From Lachnospiraceae bacterium (GTDB lineage: Bacteria; Bacillota; Clostridia; Lachnospirales; Lachnospiraceae): DNA of 46,264 nucleotides. This document shows, in pieces, positions 35,111 to 44,457 of the stretch. Where the stretch lies: positions 1 to 46,264 of the forward strand of contig JAILJP010000058.1 of NCBI GenBank assembly GCA_024694625.1. The letters run 5' to 3'. Below the pieces are notes generated by a model that worked only from the letters and a program-made list of their open reading frames with translations, did no database searches and was not told the DNA's origin. The first letter of the stretch is position 1; the number at the start of each line of letters is the position of its first letter. The position numbers and the translations under genes were made by a program.

Positions 35111-36775
35111 TTGAGTAAAACAAAAAATAGCAAATTGCGTATCATTCCGTTAGGAGGTTTGGAACAAATCGGAATGAATATTACTGCCTTCGAGTATGAA
35201 GACAGTATTATTGTCGTGGATTGCGGTCTGGCATTTCCTACGGATGATATGTTGGGAATTGATTTGGTAATCCCTGATGTATCTTATTTGATTGAACATG
35301 AAGAAAAGGTAAAGGGTTTGTTTATTACCCATGGCCACGAGGATCATATTGGTGCGATTCCTTACGTATTAAAGCAGATTAACATGCCTATTTACGCTAC
35401 CAAGCTTACAATGGGTATTATTGAGCACAAGCTGCAGGAACATAATCTTTCTTCCCAGGTTCGAAGAAAGGTTGTGAAATACGGTCAGTCCATTAATTTG
35501 GGACCCTTCCGTGTTGAGTTTGTAAAGACAAATCACTCCATTCAGGATGCAGCTGCATTTGCCATTTATACACCGGCAGGTGTTGTGTTCCATACAGGAG
35601 ACTTTAAGGTGGATTATACACCGGTATTTGGAGATGCCATTGACTTACAGCGTATCGCTGAAATCGGTAAAAAAGGTGTCTTGGCTGTTATGTGTGATTC
35701 TACCAATGCAGAGCGTTCCGGTTTTACCCAGTCAGAGCGTACAGTAGGGCGACAGTTCGATAATATTTTTGCTGAAAATACCAGCACACGAATTATTATT
35801 GCCACCTTTGCTTCCAATGTGGACCGCGTACAGCAGATTATAAACTCTGCTTATAAGTTTGGCAGAAAAGTAGTGGTGGAAGGCCGAAGCATGGTAAATA
35901 TTATTTCCACAGCTTCCGAGCTTGGTTATTTAAATATTCCTGAAAATACTTTGATTTCCATTGATGAATTAAAGAATTATCCCGACGAAAAGACGGTTTT
36001 GATTACTACAGGTTCTCAGGGAGAATCTATGGCAGCTCTTTCAAGAATGGCCAATGGTATGCATCGAAAGGTTTCCATTAAGCCCAACGATACCATTATT
36101 TTTTCATCTCATCCCATTCCGGGAAATGAGAAAGCGGTATCTAACATTATGAATGAGTTATACCGTAAAGGTGCCAATGTTATCTTCCAGGATGTTCACG
36201 TTTCCGGACATGCCTGTGCAGAAGAAATTAAATTAATTTACACCTTGCTTCACCCGAAGTACTGTATTCCTGTTCATGGTGAATACAAGCACTTAAAGGC
36301 TCAGGAAGCCATTGTAAAAGAATTGGGATACACTTCCGATGATATTTTCATTGTTTCATCCGGTGATGTTTTGGAACTGGACAATGAATCTGCAAAGGTG
36401 GTTAGCCACGTACATACAGGGGCAATCATGGTAGATGGTCTTGGTGTAGGTGATGTAGGAAACATCGTTTTAAGAGACCGTCAGCACTTGGCAGAAGATG
36501 GTATTATTATCGTTGTTATGACCTTGCAGGCCGGTACAGGACTTGTTTTAGCCGGACCGGATATTGTCAGCCGTGGTTTTGTTTATGTTCGCGGCTCTGA
36601 GGATCTGATGGATTCCGCTAGAGCGGTTTTGAATGATACCATGGAAGACTTAATGTCAGAAGGCGTTACTGATTGGGGAAAAATCAAGTCTGAGGTGAAG
36701 TCTTCTCTTTCTGATTTCGTCTGGAAAGAAACACAGAGACGACCTATGATTATGCCGATTTTGATGGAAGTATAA
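35111..36775 (+). CDS. rnj: Ribonuclease J
   Basis: A 554-residue metallo-beta-lactamase/beta-CASP nuclease with 5' exonuclease and endonuclease activity in mRNA turnover and rRNA maturation. The zinc site is THGHEDHIG (residues 73-81), followed by NHSIQDA, TGDFKVDYTP, CDSTNAERSGFT, SSHPIPGNE, DVHVSGHA and PVHGEYKHL. The start is TTG at 35111, 4 nt after GGAGGA. It is followed by a strong terminator. The protein is intact and single-copy in the window; whether it is J1 or J2 cannot be told. Confidence 0.96.
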   Translation: MSKTKNSKLRIIPLGGLEQIGMNITAFEYEDSIIVVDCGLAFPTDDMLGIDLVIPDVSYLIEHEEKVKGLFITHGHEDHIGAIPYVLKQINMPIYATKLTMGIIEHKLQEHNLSSQVRRKVVKYGQSINLGPFRVEFVKTNHSIQDAAAFAIYTPAGVVFHTGDFKVDYTPVFGDAIDLQRIAEIGKKGVLAVMCDSTNAERSGFTQSERTVGRQFDNIFAENTSTRIIIATFASNVDRVQQIINSAYKFGRKVVVEGRSMVNIISTASELGYLNIPENTLISIDELKNYPDEKTVLITTGSQGESMAALSRMANGMHRKVSIKPNDTIIFSSHPIPGNEKAVSNIMNELYRKGANVIFQDVHVSGHACAEEIKLIYTLLHPKYCIPVHGEYKHLKAQEAIVKELGYTSDDIFIVSSGDVLELDNESAKVVSHVHTGAIMVDGLGVGDVGNIVLRDRQHLAEDGIIIVVMTLQAGTGLVLAGPDIVSRGFVYVRGSEDLMDSARAVLNDTMEDLMSEGVTDWGKIKSEVKSSLSDFVWKETQRRPMIMPILMEV

Positions 36776-36780
36776 TAAAA

Positions 36781-36811
36781 ACACTCCTTCGTTGAAGAAG
36801 GAGTGTTTTTT
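36781..36811. terminator. Bidirectional terminator between rnj and the GH1 gene
   Basis: ACACTCCTTC (36781-36790) pairs with GAAGGAGTGT (36797-36806), followed by T. On the minus strand a run of five T also follows. It serves the convergent RNase J and beta-glucosidase genes. Confidence 0.92.
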
Positions 36812-36819
36812 GCTTATTT

Positions 36820-38169
36820 TTAAGAATGCTGTTTAATATATTCTTTGTACCAAAGAGCAGAGTCTTTTAAGGTACGTTCCTGGGTTTCAAAATCCACATA
36901 GGTAATTCCGAAGCGGTCACGATATCCGCAGTGCCATTCGAAGTTATCTAAGAGAGACCATTGGAAATAACCTCTTAAATCGATTTTATCTGTTACCTTT
37001 TCCATTTCAGTAAGATAACGTTCCAAGAAATTGATGCGGCCACCATCGTGAATCTTTCCGTCAAAGGATTTGAAATCCGGAGAAGCACATCCGTTTTCTG
37101 TGATATAGATGGGCTTTTTATAACGTTCATATAGGAAATAAGGTCCCCAATATAAGGATTTTGGAGTGATGGGCCAGTTGTTTGCTGTATAAGGGAAGCC
37201 GGCATCACGTTTTATATACTCCGGTTTGTGATCCTCTCCACAACGTATTTCAATTCCGTTATAAATGTTTTGCCCATAGATATCCGTAGGTTCAGATATG
37301 AGCTTCATATCCTCCTGGGAATAGTGGGGCATCACGCTTTCAAATCTTTTTAAAAACTCATCCGGAAAAGCCCCTAATATTACCGGATCTGACCAAGCAG
37401 TAACGTTCCATGCCCAACGATATCGATCTTCGGGAATGGAAAAAATCGCCTGTCTGGCTGCTTCAATATCTTCCTTGGATTCCGTTTTTGGATAGCACAT
37501 GGAAGAAGTGGGAGCAATACCGATTTTTATGGGCTGATGAGCTTTCTCACGCAGTTTTTGCACTGCACGACCATGGGCTTTTAACACATTTTGATGCATA
37601 ATCAGCTGGTCTGTTAAGGTACATTTTAAACCAGGAGCATGTTCTCCTGTAATGTAACCTAAACCAATGAAAACCTGAGGCTCGTTGATGGTGAAAAAGT
37701 TTGTAACTCTGTCACTGAATCTTTCTGATACGAGAGCCGCATATTCTCCGAACCACTCTACAATATTAGGATTTAGCCAACCTCCCTGTTTATGAAGTTC
37801 GTAGGGGAGTTCCCAATGGTATAAGGTAATATAGGGAGTGATATTTTTGGCTAAAAGACAATCAATTAATTCGTTGTAGAAGGCAATGCCTTTTTCATTG
37901 ATTCGTCCTGTGCCTTCCGGTAAAACCCTAGCCCAGTTAATGGAAAAACGATATGCTTTCAAGCCTAAAGAAGCCATGAGTTCCACATCTTTTTTAAAAA
38001 GATGATAGTGGTCGCAGGCAATATCGCCGGTGTGACCTTCGAAAACCCGACCTTTATCCTGACAAAAAACGTCCCAAATATTTAACCCTTTTCCGTCTTC
38101 GTTGTACGCTCCTTCAATCTGATAGGAAGAAGTCGCACATCCCCAAGCAAAATCTTTTTGATATGACAT
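36820..38169 (-). CDS. GH1 beta-glucosidase
   Basis: A 449-residue family 1 glycosidase that should hydrolyse cellobiose or other beta-glucosides in the cytoplasm. The acid/base Glu163 lies in FFTINEPQ, the nucleophile Glu358 in IYITENG, and the N-terminal FAWGCATSSYQIEGA is the family signature. No signal peptide. The start is placed at 38169 (MSYQKDFAWG) with AAAGGAAA upstream; a five-codon in-frame extension to 38184 would cover this site. It lacks any specific mark of a 6-phospho-beta-glucosidase that I can identify, and the neighbouring ABC importer would deliver unphosphorylated sugar. Confidence 0.93.
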   Translation of the reverse strand: MSYQKDFAWGCATSSYQIEGAYNEDGKGLNIWDVFCQDKGRVFEGHTGDIACDHYHLFKKDVELMASLGLKAYRFSINWARVLPEGTGRINEKGIAFYNELIDCLLAKNITPYITLYHWELPYELHKQGGWLNPNIVEWFGEYAALVSERFSDRVTNFFTINEPQVFIGLGYITGEHAPGLKCTLTDQLIMHQNVLKAHGRAVQKLREKAHQPIKIGIAPTSSMCYPKTESKEDIEAARQAIFSIPEDRYRWAWNVTAWSDPVILGAFPDEFLKRFESVMPHYSQEDMKLISEPTDIYGQNIYNGIEIRCGEDHKPEYIKRDAGFPYTANNWPITPKSLYWGPYFLYERYKKPIYITENGCASPDFKSFDGKIHDGGRINFLERYLTEMEKVTDKIDLRGYFQWSLLDNFEWHCGYRDRFGITYVDFETQERTLKDSALWYKEYIKQHS

Positions 38170-38184
38170 AATATTTCCTTTCAA

Positions 38185-38211
38185 AAATGCCCGGCATGGT
38201 GCCGGGCATTT
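38185..38211 (-). terminator. Terminator/attenuator between the GH94 and GH1 genes
   Basis: A perfect 12-bp stem, AAATGCCCGGCA with TGCCGGGCATTT around a 3-nt loop, begins 3 nt after the GH94 stop and is followed on the minus strand by five T. It lies just ahead of the GH1 ribosome site. It could stop most transcripts after GH94 and set a lower level of GH1. Confidence 0.8.
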
Positions 38212-38214
38212 AGT

Positions 38215-40650
38215 TTATCCCATAATAACAGAAACATTTACTTCTGTATCATTTGTCGGAGGAGTAATTACATTTCCTTCGATGGGAGATCCGTTTACAG
38301 TAACGGATTTGACACCTTTTTCTACACCGGCGGTGTTGTCTACGGTGATGTGGTAGGTGACACCTCTAAATGTTCGATCAATGGTATAATTTTTGTTATC
38401 AGATGGAATACAAGGATCCACTTTTAAACCATCCAAGGTAGGTTGAATACCAAGGATGTATTGACTCATTGCGGTAAATGTCCAAGCAGCTGTACCGGTT
38501 AACCAGGAGTTTTTGCCTTCGCCAAAGGTGGGGGCATCTGTACCGGCTACCATCTGGCAGTACACATAAGGTTCTGTACGATGTATATCTGAAATTTCCT
38601 CTAAGTAGATAGGGCAGGTCTTTTTAAAGACCTCAAAGGCACGGTTTCCGTGACCTACAACGGTTTCTGCACATGCAACCCAAGGATTGTTGTGGCAGAA
38701 AATACCAGCATTTTCTTTGTATCCCGGTGGATATGAAGTTATCTCACCTAATTCAACGTGATATTTGGTGTAAGCGGGCTGCAACAATACGATACCGTAT
38801 TTGGAATCCAAACGTTCTTCCACAGACTTTAATGCCTGGTTGGCTTTCCCGTTTTCTACACCGATGCCGGCCATAACGCACATTCCCTGGGGCTCAATGT
38901 AAATCTGTCCTTCTTCGCAGGATTTGGAACCAACAGGGTTGGAGTAAGCATCGTAAGCACGAACGAACCATTCGCCGTCCCAACCGTCTTTTTCAACGGC
39001 TTTTGTCATTGCTTCTGTTTCAGCCAATACTTCTTTGGCACGGTCATCTTTACCGATGTGTGCTAACAAATCAGCATATTCCTTGCCGTATTTTACAAAA
39101 ATACCTGCAATAAATACGGATTCAGCTACAGGTCCTTCACTGGGACCGGTAATCTGGAAGCTTTCTCCAGGTTCTTCGGAGAAGCAGTTTAAGTTTAAGC
39201 AATCATTCCAGTCTGCACGACCAATCAAAGGAAGATCGTGAGGACCTTTATGAGTAGCAGTGTAATTGAAGCTTCGATCTAAATGTTCCAATAGAGTAGC
39301 AGTGTTTGTTTCGTCACTGTCAAAGGTACATTTTTCATCCAAGATAGAGTAGTCACCGGTTTCGCGGATGTAAGCGCAGGTTCCGGCAATCAACCAAATA
39401 GGATCGTCGTTGAAACCACCACCGATGGCAGCATTTCCCTTTTTTGTAAGGGGCTGATACTGATGGTAGGTACTTCCGTCTTCAAACTGTGTATTTGCAA
39501 TATCGATGATTCGATCTCTGGCACGTTCCGGAATTAAGTGAACAAATCCTAACAAATCCTGGCAGGAATCTCTAAATCCCATGCCTCGGCCCATTCCACT
39601 TTCAAAATAACTTGCAGAACGGCTCATATTAAAAGTAACCATGCATTGATATTGGTTCCAAATGTTTACCAAACGATTTAATTTCTCATCGGAAGAATTC
39701 AAGCGATAAGTAGAAAGAAGCTCTTCCCAATAGCCTTTTAAAGCAGAAAAAGCAGAATCAACTTTTGCTTCGGTGTTGTATTTTTCCAACATAGCAAGAG
39801 CGGGCTTTTTGTTGATGACGTTGGGAGCTTCGAATTTCTCATCCTTGGGATTTTCAACGTATCCTAATACAAATATAAAGGTTTCTTCTTCACCGGGGTT
39901 TAAATGAACCTTTAAATGGTGGCTTCCGATAGGAGCCCAGCCATGGCAGTGAGAGTTGTGGCTCTTTCCTTCAAAAACAGCCTGAGGATGAGCAGCACCG
40001 TTATAAAGACCTACAAATTCGTCTCTTGAAGTGTCAAATCCTTCCACTTCCTTATTTACAGAGTAAACAGCGTAATGACGACGACGTTCTCTGTATTCTG
40101 TTTTGTGGTAAATCGTACTTCCGATTACTTCAACTTCACCGGTGGAGAAGTTTCTTTGGAAGTTTGTAGAGTCGTCTTCGGCATTCCAAAGACAAAACTC
40201 AATATAACTGAACAAATCAATATCTTTTACGTCGTTGGTATTATTCTTTAGGGTAATTTGATTAATTTCACAATTATCATTAATAGGAACAAATGCCAAA
40301 AGCTTTGCCTGAAGTCCTTTTTTCTCACCTGTGATCACGGAATAGCCAAGACCGTGTCTACATGAGTAAGAATCCAATTCTGTTTGTACAGGTTGCCATC
40401 CTGGATTCCAAACAGTATTTCCATCCTTAATATAATAGTAGCGACCGCCACAATCGTAAGGTGAATTGTTATAACGATAACGAGTTAAACGAAGAAGCTT
40501 TGCATCTTTATAGAAGTCATAGCCTCCGGCAGTATTTGAAAAGAGTCCGAAGAATTCCTGGGAGCCTAGATAATTAATCCAGGGAAGGGGAGTTCTCGGG
40601 GTGGTGATGACGTATTCCTTAGCGTCATCATCGAAATATCCATATTTCAT
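38215..40650 (-). CDS. GH94 cellobiose phosphorylase
   Basis: An 811-residue cytosolic enzyme that splits cellobiose with phosphate into glucose 1-phosphate and glucose. The N-terminus [20 protein letters not shown] and [18 protein letters not shown] are those of cellobiose phosphorylases. The catalytic aspartate lies in [11 protein letters not shown] near residue 475. Length 811 equals typical cellobiose phosphorylases rather than the longer cellodextrin enzymes. GGAGG on the minus strand precedes the ATG. It is first in the minus-strand unit, transcribed from a strong LacI-controlled promoter. Confidence 0.93.
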   Translation of the reverse strand: MKYGYFDDDAKEYVITTPRTPLPWINYLGSQEFFGLFSNTAGGYDFYKDAKLLRLTRYRYNNSPYDCGGRYYYIKDGNTVWNPGWQPVQTELDSYSCRHGLGYSVITGEKKGLQAKLLAFVPINDNCEINQITLKNNTNDVKDIDLFSYIEFCLWNAEDDSTNFQRNFSTGEVEVIGSTIYHKTEYRERRRHYAVYSVNKEVEGFDTSRDEFVGLYNGAAHPQAVFEGKSHNSHCHGWAPIGSHHLKVHLNPGEEETFIFVLGYVENPKDEKFEAPNVINKKPALAMLEKYNTEAKVDSAFSALKGYWEELLSTYRLNSSDEKLNRLVNIWNQYQCMVTFNMSRSASYFESGMGRGMGFRDSCQDLLGFVHLIPERARDRIIDIANTQFEDGSTYHQYQPLTKKGNAAIGGGFNDDPIWLIAGTCAYIRETGDYSILDEKCTFDSDETNTATLLEHLDRSFNYTATHKGPHDLPLIGRADWNDCLNLNCFSEEPGESFQITGPSEGPVAESVFIAGIFVKYGKEYADLLAHIGKDDRAKEVLAETEAMTKAVEKDGWDGEWFVRAYDAYSNPVGSKSCEEGQIYIEPQGMCVMAGIGVENGKANQALKSVEERLDSKYGIVLLQPAYTKYHVELGEITSYPPGYKENAGIFCHNNPWVACAETVVGHGNRAFEVFKKTCPIYLEEISDIHRTEPYVYCQMVAGTDAPTFGEGKNSWLTGTAAWTFTAMSQYILGIQPTLDGLKVDPCIPSDNKNYTIDRTFRGVTYHITVDNTAGVEKGVKSVTVNGSPIEGNVITPPTNDTEVNVSVIMG

Positions 40651-40700
40651 TATTGGAACCTCCTAATTAAATAATGTATTGTTACGAAAAACAACATGTA

Positions 40701-40714
40701 CGAATACGATTTCG
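40701..40714. promoter_or_regulatory. LacI-type operator O1
   Basis: CGAATACGATTTCG has the pattern CGAANACGANTTCG shared with two other sites in this divergent region. It lies about 10 nt after the predicted start of the minus-strand transcript, a position suited to repression of the GH94-GH1 unit. Confidence 0.6.
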
Positions 40715-40728
40715 GAATGGTTTTCATA

Positions 40729-40757
40729 ATTATAGAAGCATTTGTTTAAAATGTAAA
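40729..40757 (-). promoter_or_regulatory. Promoter of the GH94-GH1 unit
   Basis: On the minus strand, TTTACA (at 40752-40757) and a perfect TATAAT (at 40729-40734) are spaced by exactly 17 nt. The transcript would begin near 40722, about 70 nt before the GH94 start. Confidence 0.8.
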
Positions 40758-40833
40758 CATGGGAAATTGCGAAAACTACGAAACTGTTGAATGTGCACAA
40801 AAAACGTAAATTCAAAATGTGAATATTAAACCA

Positions 40834-40862
40834 TTTACAACACAACGAAAACGATTTAGAAT
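40834..40862 (+). promoter_or_regulatory. Promoter of the lacI-type regulator gene
   Basis: TTTACA (40834-40839) and TAGAAT (40857-40862) are spaced by 17 nt, 46 nt before the regulator start. Operator O2 covers its spacer and -10, and O3 lies at the start site. Confidence 0.7.
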
Positions 40863-40893
40863 AAAACTACGAAAACGAGTTCGAAACCTTCGA
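40846..40893. promoter_or_regulatory. LacI-type operators O2, O3 and an adjoining palindrome
   Basis: O2 is CGAAAACGATTTAG (40846-40859) and O3 is CGAAAACGAGTTCG (40870-40883), centre to centre 24 bp. A perfect palindrome TCGAAACCTTCGA (40881-40893) abuts O3. Their overlap with the + promoter suggests autoregulation by the adjacent LacI-family protein. Confidence 0.6.
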
Positions 40894-40907
40894 GGAAGGC
40901 GGTTTAA

Positions 40908-41915
40908 ATGGCTACAATTAAAGAAATTTCAAAGGCTTGCGGAGTTTCGCCGGCTACCGTAAGTAAAGCTTTGAATGATTATCCTGATGTTAGCGAGGAG
41001 ACGAAAGAACTGGTTCGACGCTGTGCAGAAGAGCTAAGATATATGCCAAACGCAGCAGCGAGACAGTTAAAAACAAATACTTCTCATAATATAGGAGTTG
41101 TTTACAAGGATAGTACAGGGTCTGGTTTGGCCCATGAATACTTTTCAGCTGTCTTGGACAGTGCAAAAGAAGAAGCTGAAAAAAATGGTTACGACATTAC
41201 TTTTATATCAGATGTAATAGGCTTTGGTTCCTACTTGGAACATTGCAGATACAGAAGATGTGATGGAGTGTTAATGGTATCGGAGGAATTTTCTTCTCCG
41301 CAAATGCAAGAACTGATTAACAGTTCCGTTCCGATTGTTCTTATTGATTATGTAGTGAACGAACGAAGCAGTATCCTTTCCGACAATATTGACGGTGGAT
41401 ATTCTTTGACGAAATACTTCATTAATAAAGGACACAAACGAATTGCTTTTGTACACGGGGAAAAAACTTCAGTTACCAATAAACGTTTGAAGGGATTTTA
41501 CAAAGCGCTGGAAGAATCAAACATTTCGATTCCGGATGAATATGTGATCGAAGCAAGATACCATGATCCGAAAAGTTCCAGTGATGCAACGAAAAAGTTG
41601 ATGGCTTTGGATGTTCCTCCAACAGCAATTATGTATCCGGATGATTTTTCTTATATTGGTGGCATGAATGCACTGGAAAAACTTGGCCTTTCTATTCCGG
41701 ACGACGTAAGCGTCGCAGGATATGATGGGGTGCTTTTATCTCAGGTGTTACGTCCTAGGTTAACAACCTACCGACAGAACGCTGCAGAGATTGGAAGGGT
41801 TTCTGCTAAGAAATTAATAGAAACCATCGAACAGCCTAAGAGTTGCATCGCAGAACAGATTTTCATAACCGGCGAGATTATGGAAGGCAAATCCGTTGCA
41901 ACTTTGGGGGATTAG
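40908..41915 (+). CDS. LacI-family transcriptional regulator
   Basis: A 335-residue repressor. The N-terminal helix-turn-helix is ATIKEISKACGVSPATVSKAL, followed by the hinge YMPNAAARQLKTN and a periplasmic-binding-type sugar domain (about 60-330) with IMYPDDFSYIGGMNALEKLG and DDVSVAGYDGVLLSQVLRPRLT. GGAAGGCGG precedes the ATG. It is divergent from the GH94-GH1 genes and lies 72 bp before the importer genes, so it most likely senses cellobiose or a breakdown product and controls both units. CcpA-like global control is less likely given its place. Confidence 0.93.
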   Translation: MATIKEISKACGVSPATVSKALNDYPDVSEETKELVRRCAEELRYMPNAAARQLKTNTSHNIGVVYKDSTGSGLAHEYFSAVLDSAKEEAEKNGYDITFISDVIGFGSYLEHCRYRRCDGVLMVSEEFSSPQMQELINSSVPIVLIDYVVNERSSILSDNIDGGYSLTKYFINKGHKRIAFVHGEKTSVTNKRLKGFYKALEESNISIPDEYVIEARYHDPKSSSDATKKLMALDVPPTAIMYPDDFSYIGGMNALEKLGLSIPDDVSVAGYDGVLLSQVLRPRLTTYRQNAAEIGRVSAKKLIETIEQPKSCIAEQIFITGEIMEGKSVATLGD

Positions 41916-41925
41916 TTTTTGTTTA

Positions 41926-41950
41926 TGACGAGTGTGTGTGGACTCGTTCA
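41926..41950 (+). other. Stem-loop between the regulator and the binding-protein gene
   Basis: CGAGT (41929-41933) pairs with ACTCG (41942-41946), extended by ATGA/TCAT with one bulge, around an 8-nt GT-rich loop. No T run follows, so it is not a clear terminator. It may be a partial terminator or an mRNA 5' structure for the importer transcript. Confidence 0.4.
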
Positions 41951-41987
41951 TAATACAGTTTAAGTGAAGCTTTAAGGAGGAGAAGAA

Positions 41988-43400
41988 ATGAAGCGAATGA
42001 AAGCAATTGCAAGTCTTGCACTTGCAGCAACAATGGTCTTTGGACTTGCTGCATGTGGCGGAGCTGGTGACTCATCATCATCATCTTCATCATCATCATC
42101 TGATGGCGCAGCAGTATCCAGCGAGGGTCAGGTTCTTAACATTTATTGTTGGAACGAGGAGTTTAAGAGCCGTATTACTGATCACTACAGTGCTTATTCT
42201 GAAACAAGCAGTGACTTGGAAGAGAATGATAACGGAGATGTTCAGGGTACAGTAGAAGGTAAGATTGGTGATGTTAAGGTTGTATGGCACATCACACCTT
42301 CTAAAGACAATGCTTACCAGAATGCTTTGGATGAAGCACTTTTGGGACAGGAAGATGCAGCTGCTGATGACAAGGTTGACTTGTTCTTGGTTGAAGCAGA
42401 TTATGCTCTTAAATATGTAGATACTGATGCTACAATGAGCGTTTCTGATTTGGGAATTACTGAAGACGATATCGCTGATCAGTATCAGTACACCAAAGAT
42501 GTTATGACTGATTCTAACGGAGTATTGAAAGGTCTTTCATGGCAGGGATGCCCCGGTGGTTTAATCTACAACAGAGATGTTGCTTTAGAAGTACTTGGAA
42601 CAGAAGATCCTGACGAAGTACAGGAATATGTTAAGGATTGGGATACTTACCTTGAAACATCCAAGAAGATGAAAGAGGCTGGTTACCTTATGACAGCAAC
42701 AGCTAACGATCCTTATCGTGTATTCTCCAACAACGTTACTACTCCTTGGGTAAATGACGAGAAGAAGATTCAGATTGATGACAACTTCAAAAAGTGGGTT
42801 GATATGTCTAAAGAGCAGGTTGATAACGGAGAAACCACATCTGAAGACCTTTGGGGTGATAAGTGGAGCTCAGGTTTCTATCCTGATGGAAAAGTATTTG
42901 CTTACTTTGGACCTGCTTGGTTGTTCAACTTCAGTATGGCAGCTGACGACGAAGGTTCTATTGCAAATGCCGGACGTTGGGGACTTTGTGTTGGCCCTCA
43001 GTCATTCTTCTGGGGTGGTACATGGATTTGTGGTGCTACAGGAACAGATAACGCTGACTTAGTAGCTGATATTATGAAGACCATGACAACAGATGAAACC
43101 GTTCTTACAGAAATCGTTAATGATGATGATGACTTTGTAAACAACTCTAAGGTTATGGAGCAGTTTGCAAATGATGAGTCTTATCAGTCAAAGATTCTTG
43201 GTGGACAGAACCCCAACAAGATTTTCTGTGAAGGTATTAAGACTATCGACCTTTCAAACATCTCTTCTTATGACCAGGGATGTAATGAAAAATTCCAGCA
43301 GGCTATGAAGAACTACTTCGATGGAAATGCTACATATGATGAAGCGTTAGAGAAGTTCTACAGCGATGTTGAAACAACCTATCCTGCATTATCACACTAA
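41988..43400 (+). CDS. Sugar ABC transporter substrate-binding lipoprotein
   Basis: A 470-residue exported lipoprotein that would capture oligosaccharide outside the cell. The signal peptide ends in lipobox GLAAC, followed by a linker with a run of about ten serines encoded by repeated TCA/TCT codons. The family-1 binding-protein fold follows (VLNIYCWNEEF, TPWVNDEKKIQIDD, FAYFGPAWLF). AAGGAGGAG stands 6 nt before the ATG. Together with the two permeases and the cellobiose enzymes it suggests cellobiose/cellodextrin import. The ATPase subunit is not encoded here and must be supplied from elsewhere. Confidence 0.92.
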   Translation: MKRMKAIASLALAATMVFGLAACGGAGDSSSSSSSSSSDGAAVSSEGQVLNIYCWNEEFKSRITDHYSAYSETSSDLEENDNGDVQGTVEGKIGDVKVVWHITPSKDNAYQNALDEALLGQEDAAADDKVDLFLVEADYALKYVDTDATMSVSDLGITEDDIADQYQYTKDVMTDSNGVLKGLSWQGCPGGLIYNRDVALEVLGTEDPDEVQEYVKDWDTYLETSKKMKEAGYLMTATANDPYRVFSNNVTTPWVNDEKKIQIDDNFKKWVDMSKEQVDNGETTSEDLWGDKWSSGFYPDGKVFAYFGPAWLFNFSMAADDEGSIANAGRWGLCVGPQSFFWGGTWICGATGTDNADLVADIMKTMTTDETVLTEIVNDDDDFVNNSKVMEQFANDESYQSKILGGQNPNKIFCEGIKTIDLSNISSYDQGCNEKFQQAMKNYFDGNATYDEALEKFYSDVETTYPALSH

Positions 43401-43426
43401 TGAATAGAATTTAACATTCTTATACG

Positions 43427-43500
43427 AGTGCCCGTCTGGCTTAAGTCGGGCGGGCATTCATAAGGTAAAAGACATTGGGGGTTTTGCTTTATGAATGCCC
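43427..43500 (+). other. Mutually exclusive hairpins between binding protein and permease genes
   Basis: TGCCCG near 43429 can pair with CGGGCA (43450-43455) to form an upstream hairpin. Alternatively GGGCATTCATAA (43452-43463) pairs with the segment ending TTATGAATGCCC (43500). The two structures share bases. Such intergenic folds commonly protect the binding-protein mRNA or reduce permease expression. The function here is inferred. Confidence 0.6.
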
Positions 43501-43536
43501 AAGGGTATAAGATTAAATATTTTGGAGGAAATACGA

Positions 43537-44457
43537 ATGAACAAATCTAAGAATAATGCCGTCATTAAATATAATCGATGGGGTTATATCTTCTTGATTC
43601 CATTTGCAGTGGCTTACATTGTATTCCAATTGATTCCGCTGTTCACCACAATTTATAACAGTTTTTTTGAAAACTATCGTGATGGTTTAACTCAGATTGG
43701 ACCGAATTTTGTTGGATTTGAGAACTATAAAGCCTTATTGGAATCCGGAAAGCTTTTAACTTACACAAAGAACACAATGATTATGTGGGTAATGGGGTTT
43801 GTACCGCAGATTATCTTTTCTTTGTTATTGGCAGCTTGGTTTTCTGATCCCTCACTTCGTTTGAAGGGACAGAGATTCTTTAAGACAGTAATTTACTTAC
43901 CCAACCTGATCATGGCTTCTGCTTTTTCAATGTTATTCTTTACATTGTTTTCTACAGTAGGACCTATCAACAGTATTTTGGTAAGTACAGGTATTCTCAA
44001 AGAATCTTTTAATTTTATGAGCCATGTTTGGTCTACCAGAATTCTAATTGCATTTATGAATTTTGTAATGTGGTTTGGAAATACCACAATATTGCTTCTT
44101 GCAGGTATGTTGGGAATCGATACTTCCCTATACGAAGCGGCAGAGGTGGATGGCGCCAATGCGACTCAGATTTTTTATCGAATCACTTTACCTTTATTAA
44201 AACCGATTTTACTTTATGTAATGATTACATCTTTAATCGGTGGTTTGCAGATGTTTGATGTGCCTCAGATTTTGACCAGTGGTTCAGGAGATCCTATTGG
44301 TTCATCCATGACATTGATTATGTACTTGAACCAGCATTTGTACTCAAAGAACTATGGTATGGGTGGAGCTTTATCCGTATTACTGTTTATTATAACAGGT
44401 GTCCTTAGTGTTGTTATTTTCAAGGCTATGGGATATGAGAAAGGAGCAAAGAAATAA
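43537..44457 (+). CDS. Sugar ABC transporter permease (first subunit)
   Basis: A 306-residue inner-membrane protein with six predicted helices, of the MalF/CebF-like family. The EAA loop that contacts the ATPase is YEAAEVDGANATQIFYRITLP near residues 202-222. I place the start at 43537, 8 nt after GGAGG; the frame is open from 43495, but those codons lie within the intergenic hairpin. Its TAA shares a base with the next ATG. Confidence 0.93.
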   Translation: MNKSKNNAVIKYNRWGYIFLIPFAVAYIVFQLIPLFTTIYNSFFENYRDGLTQIGPNFVGFENYKALLESGKLLTYTKNTMIMWVMGFVPQIIFSLLLAAWFSDPSLRLKGQRFFKTVIYLPNLIMASAFSMLFFTLFSTVGPINSILVSTGILKESFNFMSHVWSTRILIAFMNFVMWFGNTTILLLAGMLGIDTSLYEAAEVDGANATQIFYRITLPLLKPILLYVMITSLIGGLQMFDVPQILTSGSGDPIGSSMTLIMYLNQHLYSKNYGMGGALSVLLFIITGVLSVVIFKAMGYEKGAKK

